A DNA stretch of 64,000 bases, taken from Parapedobacter sp964498395 (GTDB lineage Bacteria; Bacteroidota; Bacteroidia; Sphingobacteriales; Sphingobacteriaceae). The notes below the pieces were generated by a model, which was given only the letters and a program-made list of their open reading frames with translations, ran no database searches and was not told where the DNA came from. The position numbers and the translations under genes are program-made. The stretch is taken from positions 1-64,000 of the forward strand of contig CAZCHE010000005.1 in NCBI GenBank assembly GCA_964498395.1, written 5' to 3'. The first letter of the stretch is position 1; every line of letters starts with the position of its first letter. Positions 45,048-53,335 of the stretch are shown here, piece by piece.

Positions 45048-46373
45048 ATGAATGCATTTGAAATATACGGCGGGAAGCCGTTGAAAGGGGATATCATTCC
45101 GCAAGGCGCCAAGAATGAGGCCTTACAGATATTATCGGCAGTATTGCTGACGGAAGAGGAGATGACGATCAGCAACATCCCGGATATCAAGGATGTCAAT
45201 AAGCTGATCGAGCTACTCGGCGATTTGGGCGTATTGGTAAACCGCCAGACCAAGGACACCTATACGTTCCAGGCCAAAGCTATCAACCTCGATTACTTCA
45301 AATCCGAGGAATTCAAAACCAAGGGTAGCGGTCTGCGGGGTTCCATCATGATCGTGGGGCCTTTGCTAGCAAGGTTTGGCAAAGCGGCTATTCCGAAGCC
45401 CGGAGGTGACAAGATCGGTAGAAGGCGATTGGATACCCATTTTCTGGGTTTTGAAAAATTAGGTGCGCGGTTTCACTACGATGCCGATACACACTTCTTT
45501 AACGTCGATGCCACTAATCTATCGGGTACCTACATCTTGATGGACGAGGCATCCGTGACGGGAACGGCTAATATCGTGATGGCCGCCGTGCTGGCTAAAG
45601 GAACGACTACCATCTACAATGCGGCATGTGAACCCTATCTCCAGCAACTGTGCAAGATGCTGAATAGGATGGGGGCGAAGATCTCGGGCATTGGCTCTAA
45701 CCTGTTGACCATCGAAGGCGTTGACCGTCTGGGGGGAACCCAGCATCGCATGTTGCCGGATATGATTGAGATCGGCTCCTTTATCGGGCTGGCCGCAATG
45801 ACGGAGTCCGAAATCACGATAAAGGATGTACATTTTAACGAACTGGGTATCATCCCTTCGGTTTTTGCGAAGCTCGGTATCCAATTCGAACTGCGTGGCG
45901 ACGACATCTATATCCCTTCCCAAAAGCAGTATGAGATCGATACGTTTATCGATGGATCCATCCTGACGATATCCGATGCCCCTTGGCCGGGCTTCACGCC
46001 AGATTTGCTGAGTATCGTGTTGGTCGTGGCTACACAGGCGAAAGGAAATGTGCTTATCCATCAAAAGATGTTTGAGAGCCGGTTGTTTTTTGTCGACAAG
46101 CTCATCGATATGGGGGCGCAGATCATCCTATGTGATCCGCATCGCGCGACAGTAATCGGGTTGGACAAAGCATTCAAACTCCGTGGCATTGAGATGACCT
46201 CACCGGATATTCGCGCAGGCGTTTCCTTATTGATCGCAGCATTGTCAGCACAAGGTAAATCCGTCATCCATAACATCGAACAGATTGAAAGAGGGTACCA
46301 GGATATCGAATCAAGGTTACAGGCATTAGGAGCTGACATAAAGCGCATTGAAACCAGCCCGGTACTCCATTGA
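45048..46373 (+). CDS. murA: UDP-N-acetylglucosamine 1-carboxyvinyltransferase MurA
   Basis: First committed enzyme of peptidoglycan synthesis, 441 residues; it transfers enolpyruvate from PEP to UDP-GlcNAc. It begins MNAFEIYGGKPLKGDIIPQGAKNEALQILSAVLLT with the catalytic Lys/Asn pair region. The active-site loop reads KPGGDKIGRRRLDTHFLGF: the residue corresponding to the usual catalytic Cys (Cys115 in E. coli, in PGGCTIG) is Asp121. In other bacteria this change keeps activity but prevents alkylation by fosfomycin. Other motifs such as MEIGSFIGLAAMTES and TDLAPG-like PWPGFTPDLLS are in place. It follows DUF4290 by 21 bases. Confidence 0.95.
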   Translation: MNAFEIYGGKPLKGDIIPQGAKNEALQILSAVLLTEEEMTISNIPDIKDVNKLIELLGDLGVLVNRQTKDTYTFQAKAINLDYFKSEEFKTKGSGLRGSIMIVGPLLARFGKAAIPKPGGDKIGRRRLDTHFLGFEKLGARFHYDADTHFFNVDATNLSGTYILMDEASVTGTANIVMAAVLAKGTTTIYNAACEPYLQQLCKMLNRMGAKISGIGSNLLTIEGVDRLGGTQHRMLPDMIEIGSFIGLAAMTESEITIKDVHFNELGIIPSVFAKLGIQFELRGDDIYIPSQKQYEIDTFIDGSILTISDAPWPGFTPDLLSIVLVVATQAKGNVLIHQKMFESRLFFVDKLIDMGAQIILCDPHRATVIGLDKAFKLRGIEMTSPDIRAGVSLLIAALSAQGKSVIHNIEQIERGYQDIESRLQALGADIKRIETSPVLH

Positions 46374-46410
46374 GAACAATTTTGTCTGTTAATTGTTATT
46401 TTTGCTGTGG

Positions 46411-46444
46411 TTTGGTGTTAATCCGAACCATTTCTATATTTTTG
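46411..46444 (+). promoter_or_regulatory. promoter of the YceI lipoprotein gene
   Basis: TTTG at 46411-46414, 22 bases, then TATTTTTG at 46437-46444. The predicted leader is about 42 bases. Confidence 0.5.
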
Positions 46445-46493
46445 TCAAAAATAAATGTTTAACCATCTATTCTGAACGATTAATTTAAAGATC

Positions 46494-47126
46494 ATGAAAA
46501 AAGCGTTTTTGTTTGTTGGCGCAGGTGCATTGGTATTGGCGTCTTGCGTTGGAAATCCTGAAGGAAAGAAAGCGGAGACCACGGATAGCGTGGAATTGAC
46601 CGAAAGTATCGGTAGCGGTGCCGAATTGGCGGTCAGCACTAGCGATTCGAAAGTGGAGTGGGTTGGCCGGAAAGTAAGCGGACAGCACAATGGCGATGTT
46701 GCCATCAAATCAGGTTCCTTGTTTGTTGATGAAGGTAAGTTGACCGGCGGTAATTTTGTCATCGACCTGAGTACCATTAATGCATTGGACTTGTCAGGTG
46801 AATACAAAGATAAACTTGACGGACACTTGAAATCTGAAGATTTCTTTGATGTGGCTAACCATCCTGAAGCTACTTTCGAGATTACGGAAGTAAGAGATGG
46901 TGCTGAAGCCGGACAAGTAGTGGTTTCAGGCAATTTGACCATCCGCGGCGTGACCAAAAACATCACGTTTGACGCAAATGTGGAAGAAGTGACTGATTCA
47001 GCTGTAAAAGCAACCGCTGACTTCAACATTGCCCGTGAAGATTGGGGTGTCAGCTACGCTGGCCAAGCTGATGATTTAATCAGCAAAGAGATCAACTTGA
47101 AAATCACGTTGGTTGCCGGTGCATAG
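46494..47126 (+). CDS. YceI-family lipid-binding lipoprotein
   Basis: YceI-like protein of 210 residues. The N-terminus MKKAFLFVGAGALVLASC has a lipobox Cys18, unlike soluble periplasmic YceI. After a short acidic linker the domain starts with SKVEWVGRKVSGQHNGDVAIKSGSLFVDEGKLTGGNFVIDLST and continues with YKDKLDGHLKSEDFFDVANHPEATFEITEV and NLTIRGVTKNITF. YceI lipocalin-like barrels bind polyisoprenoids or amides. It is a single gene with its own promoter and terminator. Confidence 0.92.
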   Translation: MKKAFLFVGAGALVLASCVGNPEGKKAETTDSVELTESIGSGAELAVSTSDSKVEWVGRKVSGQHNGDVAIKSGSLFVDEGKLTGGNFVIDLSTINALDLSGEYKDKLDGHLKSEDFFDVANHPEATFEITEVRDGAEAGQVVVSGNLTIRGVTKNITFDANVEEVTDSAVKATADFNIAREDWGVSYAGQADDLISKEINLKITLVAGA

Positions 47127-47150
47127 GTAATCACGGTTGAACGATTTATG

Positions 47151-47183
47151 CGGCCCGGAATCATTCGATTTCGGGCCGTTTTG
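47151..47183 (+). terminator. intrinsic terminator after the YceI gene
   Basis: CGGCCCGGAAT (47151-47161) pairs with ATTTCGGGCCG (47168-47178) around a six-base loop, followed by TTTTG. It works on the plus strand only; the minus strand lacks a T-run. Confidence 0.8.
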
Positions 47184-47184
47184 T

Positions 47185-48546
47185 TTATCCCGAGATGGCG
47201 TTGATGATATCGTATTGTGTAATGATGGCAATCTTCCCGTATTCATCTTCTACCAACACCGCCTGATTGTCCTTGTGGATCAGCGACGAGATTTTATCGA
47301 TGGATGTACGTAAGTCGACGAATGGGAATGGTGGTGTACATATTTCGGATACGTTTGCTGATTTCAATGCCGGGTTTTCCAATAGGGCATTTAGGATGTC
47401 TGATTCGGTGACCTTGCCGATAACCATGCCCTGCTGCGTGACCGGGATCTGCGAAATATTGAGGGTTTTCATCGTATTGAACGTTTCCAAGACAGATTGC
47501 TCCACATCTGCCATGACCAACGGCACATCGCCCCGTTTTTTGAGGATGGTTTGTGCGGTGAGTTTTTCATCCCTTAGGAATCCCCGTTCGCGGAGCCAAT
47601 CTTCGTTGTACATCTTGCCCATATATCGTGAACCGTGATCGTGTAGGATGATCACGACCACATCGTCATTTTTCAGCCGGTCTTTGAGCTGGAGTAGGCC
47701 CGCCACGGCTGCACCTGCGGAATTGCCCGCAAAAATACCCTCGTTACGCGCGATTTCCCGTGTCATGAGGGCTGCATCTTTATCGGTTACCTTTTCAAAT
47801 AGGTCGATTACATTGAAATCCACATTTTTTGGGAGAAAATCTTCACCGATTCCCTCCGTGATATAGGGATAAATTTCGTCCTTGTCAAAAATCCCCGTTT
47901 CCTTGTATTTTTTGAATACCGAACCATAAGAATCTATGCCCCATACTTGTATGTTGGGGTTTTTCTCTTTGAGGTATTTACCCGCGCCACTGATGGTTCC
48001 GCCGGTACCCACTCCCACTACCAAGTGCGTGATTTTCCCTTCGGTCTGCTCCCAGATTTCCGGACCGGTCTGCTCGTAGTGGGCTTGTGAATTGGAAAGG
48101 TTGTCGTATTGGTTGGCTTTCCACGAATGGGGGATTTCACGTTCCAGTCGGCTAGATACCGAGTAGTAGGAGCGGGGGTCTTCGGGATCGACGTTCGTGG
48201 GGCATACAATAACCTCGGCGCCAAAAGCCCGGAGCGCATCGATTTTTTCCTTGGATTGCTTATCGGTCGTCGTGAATATGCATTTATATCCTTTGATGAC
48301 CGCAGCAATGGCCAATCCCATTCCCGTATTGCCTGAGGTGCCTTCGATGATGGTGCCGCCGGGTTTCAAGAGCCCGGCTTTCTCCGCATCTTCGATCATC
48401 TTCACCGCCATGCGGTCTTTGATGGAATTGCCCGGATTGGTGGTTTCCACCTTGACCAATATCGTGCCCTTTACCCCCTTGGTGACCCGGTTTAGTTTCA
48501 CCAATGGCGTATTTCCGATGGTTTCCAATATGTTGTTATGCCACAT
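47185..48546 (-). CDS. PLP-dependent cysteine synthase/cystathionine beta-synthase with CBS pair
   Basis: Enzyme of 453 residues. The N-terminal PLP fold (residues about 5-320) has NPGNSIKDRMAVKMIEDAE with the Schiff-base Lys, GTSGNTGMGLAIAAVIKGYKCIF, GVGTGGTISGAGKYL and NSAGAAVAG. The C-terminal 110 residues form a CBS-domain pair (LETFNTMKTLNISQIPVTQQGMVIGKV). This matches bacterial cystathionine beta-synthase-type enzymes that use serine or O-acetylserine. The choice between the two reactions cannot be made by eye, so the name is kept broad. A TAGCTTTG box precedes it on the minus strand. Confidence 0.9.
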   Translation of the reverse strand: MWHNNILETIGNTPLVKLNRVTKGVKGTILVKVETTNPGNSIKDRMAVKMIEDAEKAGLLKPGGTIIEGTSGNTGMGLAIAAVIKGYKCIFTTTDKQSKEKIDALRAFGAEVIVCPTNVDPEDPRSYYSVSSRLEREIPHSWKANQYDNLSNSQAHYEQTGPEIWEQTEGKITHLVVGVGTGGTISGAGKYLKEKNPNIQVWGIDSYGSVFKKYKETGIFDKDEIYPYITEGIGEDFLPKNVDFNVIDLFEKVTDKDAALMTREIARNEGIFAGNSAGAAVAGLLQLKDRLKNDDVVVIILHDHGSRYMGKMYNEDWLRERGFLRDEKLTAQTILKKRGDVPLVMADVEQSVLETFNTMKTLNISQIPVTQQGMVIGKVTESDILNALLENPALKSANVSEICTPPFPFVDLRTSIDKISSLIHKDNQAVLVEDEYGKIAIITQYDIINAISG

Positions 48547-48571
48547 GGTCTTATTTATTTGTAAGGGTATA

Positions 48572-48579
48572 CAAAGCTA
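48572..48579 (-). promoter_or_regulatory. -7 promoter box for the cystathionine beta-synthase-like gene
   Basis: TAGCTTTG on the minus strand matches TAnnTTTG, 26 bases before the start codon. No convincing -33 element. Confidence 0.4.
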
Positions 48580-48619
48580 CCATAAATAACGCAATAGCTT
48601 GATCAGCCATGGGAAATTG

Positions 48620-49441
48620 TTAAAACTGGAGGTGCTTGACCGTGAGCCCATCGTTAATAAGTTGCTTCAGCGATTCAATGCCGATGGTCAGGTGTGTTTC
48701 CACAAACTGCGCGGTGACGCTGGAGTCGCTTTCCACCGTTTTTACCCCTTCGGGGATCATGGGTTGGTCGGATACCAGCAGCAGTGCGCCAGTGGGGATT
48801 TTATTGGCGAAGCCGACCGAAAAGATGGTGGCGGTCTCCATATCGACCAACATCGCCCGGATGCTTTTGAGGTATTTCTTGAACTCCTTGTCGTGTTCCC
48901 AAACCCGTCTGTTCGTGGTGTAAACGGTGCCGGTCCAGTAATCCCGCGCGTGGTCACGGATGGTGGTGGAGATGGCTTTTTGCAACGCGAAAGCGGGTAG
49001 TGCCGGCACTTCGGGCGGGAAGTAGTCATTGGATGTACCTTCACCCCGGATGGCAGCGATGGGTAGCACCAGATCACCTATCTTGTTCTTTTTCTTAAGC
49101 CCACCGGCCTTGCCGAGAAACAACACCGCTTTCGGCTCGATGGCGGATAATAGGTCCATGATGGTGGCCGCCATGGGGCTGCCCATCCCGAAATTGATGA
49201 TGGTGATGCCTTCGGCAGTGACGCTTTGCATGGGTTTGTCCAACCCCATGATCGGGGCATTGTCGTGCATTTCCGAGAAAAGCCTGACATAATTGGAGAA
49301 GTTCGTCAACAGGATGTATTTTCCAAATTCTTCCAACGGACGACTGGTGTACCTGGGCAACCAATTGTTCACGATGTCTTCCTTGGTTTTCAATCCGGGT
49401 TTGATGGGGCTTTGTACGGGCTTTATATTTTCTTTTGACAT
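48620..49441 (-). CDS. amn: AMP nucleosidase
   Basis: Nucleoside phosphorylase-fold enzyme of 273 residues that splits AMP into adenine and ribose 5-phosphate. It resembles the short Bacteroidetes form without the N-terminal regulatory domain of E. coli Amn. Recognisable parts are NWLPRYTSRPLEEFGKYILLTNFSNYV at the start, ITIINFGMGSPMAATIMDLLSAIEPKAVLFLGKAGGLK in the middle, and LVDMETATIFSVGFANKIPTGALLLVSDQPMIPEGVKT near the end. It is a single gene with its own promoter, which overlaps the clpX terminator. Confidence 0.9.
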   Translation of the reverse strand: MSKENIKPVQSPIKPGLKTKEDIVNNWLPRYTSRPLEEFGKYILLTNFSNYVRLFSEMHDNAPIMGLDKPMQSVTAEGITIINFGMGSPMAATIMDLLSAIEPKAVLFLGKAGGLKKKNKIGDLVLPIAAIRGEGTSNDYFPPEVPALPAFALQKAISTTIRDHARDYWTGTVYTTNRRVWEHDKEFKKYLKSIRAMLVDMETATIFSVGFANKIPTGALLLVSDQPMIPEGVKTVESDSSVTAQFVETHLTIGIESLKQLINDGLTVKHLQF

Positions 49442-49476
49442 ATTATCGATGGTGTGGTTTTATAGATGAGGTCATG

Positions 49477-49484
49477 CAAAGATA
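49477..49484 (-). promoter_or_regulatory. -7 promoter box for amn, overlapping the clpX terminator
   Basis: TATCTTTG on the minus strand matches TAnnTTTG, 36 bases before the amn ATG. The first bases of the box merge with the T-run of the clpX terminator. Confidence 0.45.
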
Positions 49485-49512
49485 AAAAAAATCCCCCGTT
49501 TTGGCGGGGGAT
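49484..49512 (-). terminator. intrinsic terminator of clpP-clpX
   Basis: On the minus strand ATCCCCCG, loop, CGGGGGAT (49512-49505 and 49498-49491), then seven T. It begins seven bases after the clpX stop. Confidence 0.87.
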
Positions 49513-49518
49513 CGTGTA

Positions 49519-50766
49519 TCAAGCTGCTTTTAGCTTCTTTAAATCGGATTTCTCGAATTTATGCTTCGCATATTCGAGCGATATATACAGCTCCTTGTGT
49601 TCGTTCTTCCCCTTACTAGAGGGGATTTCAAACATCGCATCCAGCATGATGGCCTCGCATATCGAGCGCAAACCACGCGCGCCGAGTTTGAATTCATCGG
49701 CTTTGTCTACGATAAACTGAAACACTTCATCATCGAACTTCAACTCCACGCCTTCGTAATCGAACAACTTTTTATACTGTTTGATCAGCGCATTTTTCGG
49801 TTCGGTGAGGATATTCAGCAGCGTAGCTTTGTCCAGTGGGTTAAGGTACGTCAATACGGGCAACCGGCCGATAAGTTCCGGGATGAGCCCATAGTTTTTC
49901 AAGTCTTGTGGGGTGATGTACTTATACAGGTTGTTTACATCGATATCCACCTCGTCTTTGTTGACCTTGTATCCGATGGTCTGTGTACGCAGTCGGTTGG
50001 CTATTTTCTTCTGTATACCGTCAAAAGCGCCTCCACAGATGAACAAGATATTGTTCGTATCTACGGCGATCATCTTTTGGTCGGGGTGTTTACGTCCACC
50101 TTGAGGCGGAACATTGACAATGGTACCTTCCAATATTTTCAGCAAGGCTTGCTGCACACCTTCGCCAGACACATCGCGTGTGATGGATGGGTTATCGCTT
50201 TTGCGTGCGATTTTATCGATTTCGTCGATGTAAATAATCCCCCGTTCAGCCGCCGCCACATCATAATCTGCGGCTTGCAATAGGCGGGTCAAGATACTTT
50301 CCACGTCTTCACCCACATAGCCAGCCTCGGTTAGCACGGTAGCATCGCAGATACAAAAGGGAACATTGAGAATCTTGGCTATGGTTTTCGCCAAGAGTGT
50401 TTTACCCGTGCCGGTTTCGCCAACCATGATGATATTCGATTTCTCTAGCTCGATCTCATCTTTTTCTACCTTTTGATTGAGCCGTTTGTAGTGGTTGTAG
50501 ACGGATACCGCCATCACTTTCTTGGCATCGTCCTGACCGATGACATATTGGTCCAGGTGTTCTTTGATTTCGATGGGCCGGATGAGTTTCAGCGCCGTTT
50601 GCAGCGCCTTGCTTTTACGAAGGTTCATCTCCTCGGCCAGTATCTCACCCGCTTGCCCGATACAGCGGTCACAGATATGCGCACCGTCGCCCGCAATGAG
50701 CATCAATGCATCCTGTTTGCGTATACCACAAAACGAACAAGTCACTTCCTTCATATTCTTAGCCAT
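49519..50766 (-). CDS. clpX: ATP-dependent Clp protease ATP-binding subunit ClpX
   Basis: AAA+ unfoldase of 415 residues that feeds substrates to ClpP. The N-terminal zinc finger reads CSFCGIRKQDALMLIAGDGAHICDRC with four Cys. Walker A is MVGETGTGKTLLAKTIA, Walker B is GIIYIDEIDKIARKS, the pore loop follows EAGYVGEDVESIL, and sensor 2 is in KLGARGLRSICEAIM. The start overlaps the stop of clpP by one base (TAATG), so the two genes are translationally coupled. A strong terminator follows. Confidence 0.97.
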   Translation of the reverse strand: MAKNMKEVTCSFCGIRKQDALMLIAGDGAHICDRCIGQAGEILAEEMNLRKSKALQTALKLIRPIEIKEHLDQYVIGQDDAKKVMAVSVYNHYKRLNQKVEKDEIELEKSNIIMVGETGTGKTLLAKTIAKILNVPFCICDATVLTEAGYVGEDVESILTRLLQAADYDVAAAERGIIYIDEIDKIARKSDNPSITRDVSGEGVQQALLKILEGTIVNVPPQGGRKHPDQKMIAVDTNNILFICGGAFDGIQKKIANRLRTQTIGYKVNKDEVDIDVNNLYKYITPQDLKNYGLIPELIGRLPVLTYLNPLDKATLLNILTEPKNALIKQYKKLFDYEGVELKFDDEVFQFIVDKADEFKLGARGLRSICEAIMLDAMFEIPSSKGKNEHKELYISLEYAKHKFEKSDLKKLKAA

Positions 50767-51461
50767 TATTTTTCCTTTTTGGCGGTCAACACTTCGTCTA
50801 CCATGCCATGTTCCTTTGCTTCAACAGCGGTCATCCAATAGTCACGGTCAGATGATTTCTCCACCCAATCATATGTTTGCTCTGAATGCAATGAGATAAT
50901 CTCGTATAGTTCTTTTTTCAATTTGAGCATTTCGCGGAGGTTGATCTCCATATCCGATGCCACGCCTTGTGCACCACCCGAAGGCTGGTGAATCATTACA
51001 CGTGAATGCGTCAATGCCGCCCGCTTGCCTTTGGCACCTGCACAAAGCAATACAGCACCCATGGAAGCCGCCATGCCGGTACAGATGGTGGCGACATCGG
51101 GAGTAATGTACTGCATGGTGTCATAGATGCCCAGCCCGGCGTAAACACTTCCACCGGGGGAATTGATGTAAATCTGGATATCACGTTGCGCATCTGCTGA
51201 TTGTAAGAAAAGGAGCTGCGCTTGAATAATATTAGCGACTTGATCAGTCACCGCGTCGCCGAGGAAAATGATCCGGTCCATCATCAACCTGGAAAACACA
51301 TCCATTTGGGCCACGTTAAGTTGACGTTCCTCAATGATATAGGGGGTAAGCGATGTAGGCGACTTGCGCTCCACACGGGAAATAAAACCATCTACATGTT
51401 GACTACCGATGCGGTGGTGTTTGATGGCGTATTTCCGAAATTCATTTTTATCGATACTCAT
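50766..51461 (-). CDS. clpP: ATP-dependent Clp protease proteolytic subunit ClpP
   Basis: Serine protease of 231 residues. It has the catalytic Ser in TGMAASMGAVLLCAGAKGKR, His in THSRVMIHQPSGGAQG and Asp in SSDRDYWMTAVEAKEHGMVDEV. The GGSVYAGLGIYDTMQ handle region is present. An N-terminal extension of about 35 residues precedes the mature protease core, common in this phylum. It is the first gene of the clpP-clpX operon. Confidence 0.97.
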   Translation of the reverse strand: MSIDKNEFRKYAIKHHRIGSQHVDGFISRVERKSPTSLTPYIIEERQLNVAQMDVFSRLMMDRIIFLGDAVTDQVANIIQAQLLFLQSADAQRDIQIYINSPGGSVYAGLGIYDTMQYITPDVATICTGMAASMGAVLLCAGAKGKRAALTHSRVMIHQPSGGAQGVASDMEINLREMLKLKKELYEIISLHSEQTYDWVEKSSDRDYWMTAVEAKEHGMVDEVLTAKKEK

Positions 51462-51629
51462 GGGATTCCTTGTTTAATTCGACTAAGATATATGATTCTC
51501 TGCAATTTTTATATACCGGGTAGGTATTAATTATTTAGTTGGCAAACATCGAGCCAGTGGTTTAATCGGTCGCTCGACTGCCAAAATGCCGTAGAAGGGC
51601 ACTGCCAGACTGGCGGGCGGTGCCTACCT

Positions 51630-52082
51630 TCACAGGTAATCGGGGAGGTCTTCCAAGAACTCTACGCGTTGCTCATCAAAGTGGATTCGGCAATAATAAT
51701 GCTGCAGCCCATTGCTAACCAACAGCAAGGGAATGCGATGCACACTGTTATAGTTAGCGATTTGCTCGAATGTGGATTGGGTAATGGCTACCGAAGGAGC
51801 CTTGAATTCGGCTAATAGGATTTTGTTGCCCGATGTGTCAAAGACGACCAGATCGCTCCTGCGCTGCATGTCGTTGAGGCGCAATCCGCCCTCTATTTTC
51901 ATCAGTGATTTCGGATAATTCTTCGACTTCGATAGGTAATGGATCCAATGCTGGCGGACCCATTCCTCCGGGGTCAATACCAGTTGTTTTTTGCGCAATT
52001 CGTCGACGATGAAGAACTTATCGCCCGCTTGTGTGATTTTTGCTGGGTAAGCCGGTAAATTGAGGGGTACGGGCGTAAACAT
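51630..52082 (-). CDS. HsdR_N-domain PD-(D/E)XK protein, stand-alone
   Basis: Protein of 150 residues that contains only the nuclease-type N-terminal domain of type I restriction HsdR proteins. The nuclease-like core is seen in RRSDLVVFDTSGNKILLAEFKAPS, with Asp and the Glu-x-Lys pair. There is no helicase domain and no HsdM or HsdS nearby, so it is not a restriction system. Such a gene beside holA, in divergent orientation, is common in Bacteroidetes. Function is unknown; a nuclease role is an inference from the fold. Confidence 0.85.
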   Translation of the reverse strand: MFTPVPLNLPAYPAKITQAGDKFFIVDELRKKQLVLTPEEWVRQHWIHYLSKSKNYPKSLMKIEGGLRLNDMQRRSDLVVFDTSGNKILLAEFKAPSVAITQSTFEQIANYNSVHRIPLLLVSNGLQHYYCRIHFDEQRVEFLEDLPDYL

Positions 52083-52086
52083 CTTG

Positions 52087-52117
52087 CAAACTTAATTAAC
52101 TTGTAAACAAAAGACAA
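52087..52117 (-). promoter_or_regulatory. promoter of the HsdR_N-domain gene
   Basis: Minus strand TTG (52117-52115), 20 bases, then TAAGTTTG (52094-52087). The ATG at 52082 begins only four bases after the box, so the transcript may be leaderless. Confidence 0.45.
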
Positions 52118-52270
52118 GTGATTAAATGCGCGTCTGCCATTGAAAACTTACTTTAATAGGTGGAACATAATGTTTAATTTGGCAGCCTGAAAGACGGAAC
52201 ACTGATGTTACAGATATCCGCGGATTTCTAGCGATGTAGCCTTTTGGCTTCCCGTCAGATGTGGCTCCGT

Positions 52271-52307
52271 GCTAAATCCGCCCAATCCGTGTCATCTGCG
52301 TTCAATT
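52271..52307. repeat. word-like intergenic repeat fragment, copy 2
   Basis: The leader region of holA has the words GCTAAATCCG, AATCCGTGTCATCTGCG and TTCAA. The first is identical to 26121-26130, in an unrelated intergenic gap. Confidence 0.45.
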
Positions 52308-52322
52308 TTCCTAATAGATCAT

Positions 52323-53330
52323 ATGGACGCCAATAAGATTATAGCAGATATCAAAAACAGGAAACTCCAGCCGGTGTATCTACTGCATGGGGAAGAACCG
52401 TATTATATTGACCTGATCAGTGACTATATCGAGGAGCACGTACTGGATGAGGCGCAAAGGGGGTTTGACCAAACAGTCCTGTATGGAAAGGATACCGATT
52501 TCGTGACGATTGTGAATGCGGCCAAGCGCTACCCGATGATGAGTGATTATCAGGTGATCGTGGTGAAGGAAGCCCAATATCTAAAATGGAAGGGTGATGA
52601 CGATCTGCTATTGGCATACCTCGAGAACCCAATGAAGAGCACGGTGCTGGTATTGGCCCATAAACATTCGAAGTTTGACAAGCGGAAGAAAATTTACAAG
52701 GTGGCTGAAAAGGCAGGGGTGGTGCTCGAATCCAATAAGTTGTATGACGACAAGGTGTCGCCTTGGATCACTGCCTTTGTAAAAGATAGGGGGTGGGGTA
52801 TTCACCCACAAGCAGCCGCCATGATGGCCGAATATTTGGGGAATGACCTGTCAAAGGTGGTCAACGAATTGGAAAAGCTGATGCTTAACGTACCCAAGGG
52901 GCAAGAGATCACGACGCAGGATATTGAAAATAATATCGGTATCAGTAAGGATTTTAACGTGTTTGAGTTAAACACCGCATTGGCGAAAAAAGATGCCCTA
53001 AAGGCTTTCCGTATCGTAGACTATTTCGCTGCCAATCCCCGAAGCAATCCGATTCCGGTTATATTGGGGGCGATGGGTGGGTATTTTGTTAAAATACTGA
53101 AATACCATTACCTGACGGATAAGTCTCCCCAATCGGTGGCACGTGAACTCGGGGTACATCCGTTTTTCACGAGGGAGTATGATGTAGCTTCCCGAAGTTA
53201 CGGGCGGCGGAAAACCTTTGAGATCATCGGTTATCTGCGTGAATACGATTTAAAATCCAAGGGGTTGAACGCCGTCAATATGGATCAAGGCGAATTGCTT
53301 AAGGAACTGGTTTACAAAATTCTATATTAG
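52323..53330 (+). CDS. holA: DNA polymerase III subunit delta
   Basis: Clamp-loader subunit of 335 residues. The start is placed at 52323 (MDANKIIADIKNRKLQPVYLLHGEEPYYIDLI) because upstream sequence is repeat-like and this matches other HolA proteins. The DNA_pol3_delta domain runs from about residue 15 to 220 and includes DQTVLYGKDTDF, YQVIVVKEAQYLKW and LVLAHKHSKFDKRKKIYK. The C-terminal collar domain has DFNVFELNTALAKKDALKAFRIVDYF. A beta-barrel gene follows after five bases, which suggests cotranscription. Confidence 0.94.
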   Translation: MDANKIIADIKNRKLQPVYLLHGEEPYYIDLISDYIEEHVLDEAQRGFDQTVLYGKDTDFVTIVNAAKRYPMMSDYQVIVVKEAQYLKWKGDDDLLLAYLENPMKSTVLVLAHKHSKFDKRKKIYKVAEKAGVVLESNKLYDDKVSPWITAFVKDRGWGIHPQAAAMMAEYLGNDLSKVVNELEKLMLNVPKGQEITTQDIENNIGISKDFNVFELNTALAKKDALKAFRIVDYFAANPRSNPIPVILGAMGGYFVKILKYHYLTDKSPQSVARELGVHPFFTREYDVASRSYGRRKTFEIIGYLREYDLKSKGLNAVNMDQGELLKELVYKILY

Positions 53331-53335
53331 CTTGT

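Noticed and set aside
45519..46064. A 181-codon open frame on the minus strand
   Set aside because: It is opposite murA and has no family features; its composition follows from the murA codons.
51630..52082. Type I restriction system
   Set aside because: Only the HsdR N-terminal domain is present; there is no helicase domain, HsdM or HsdS in the window.
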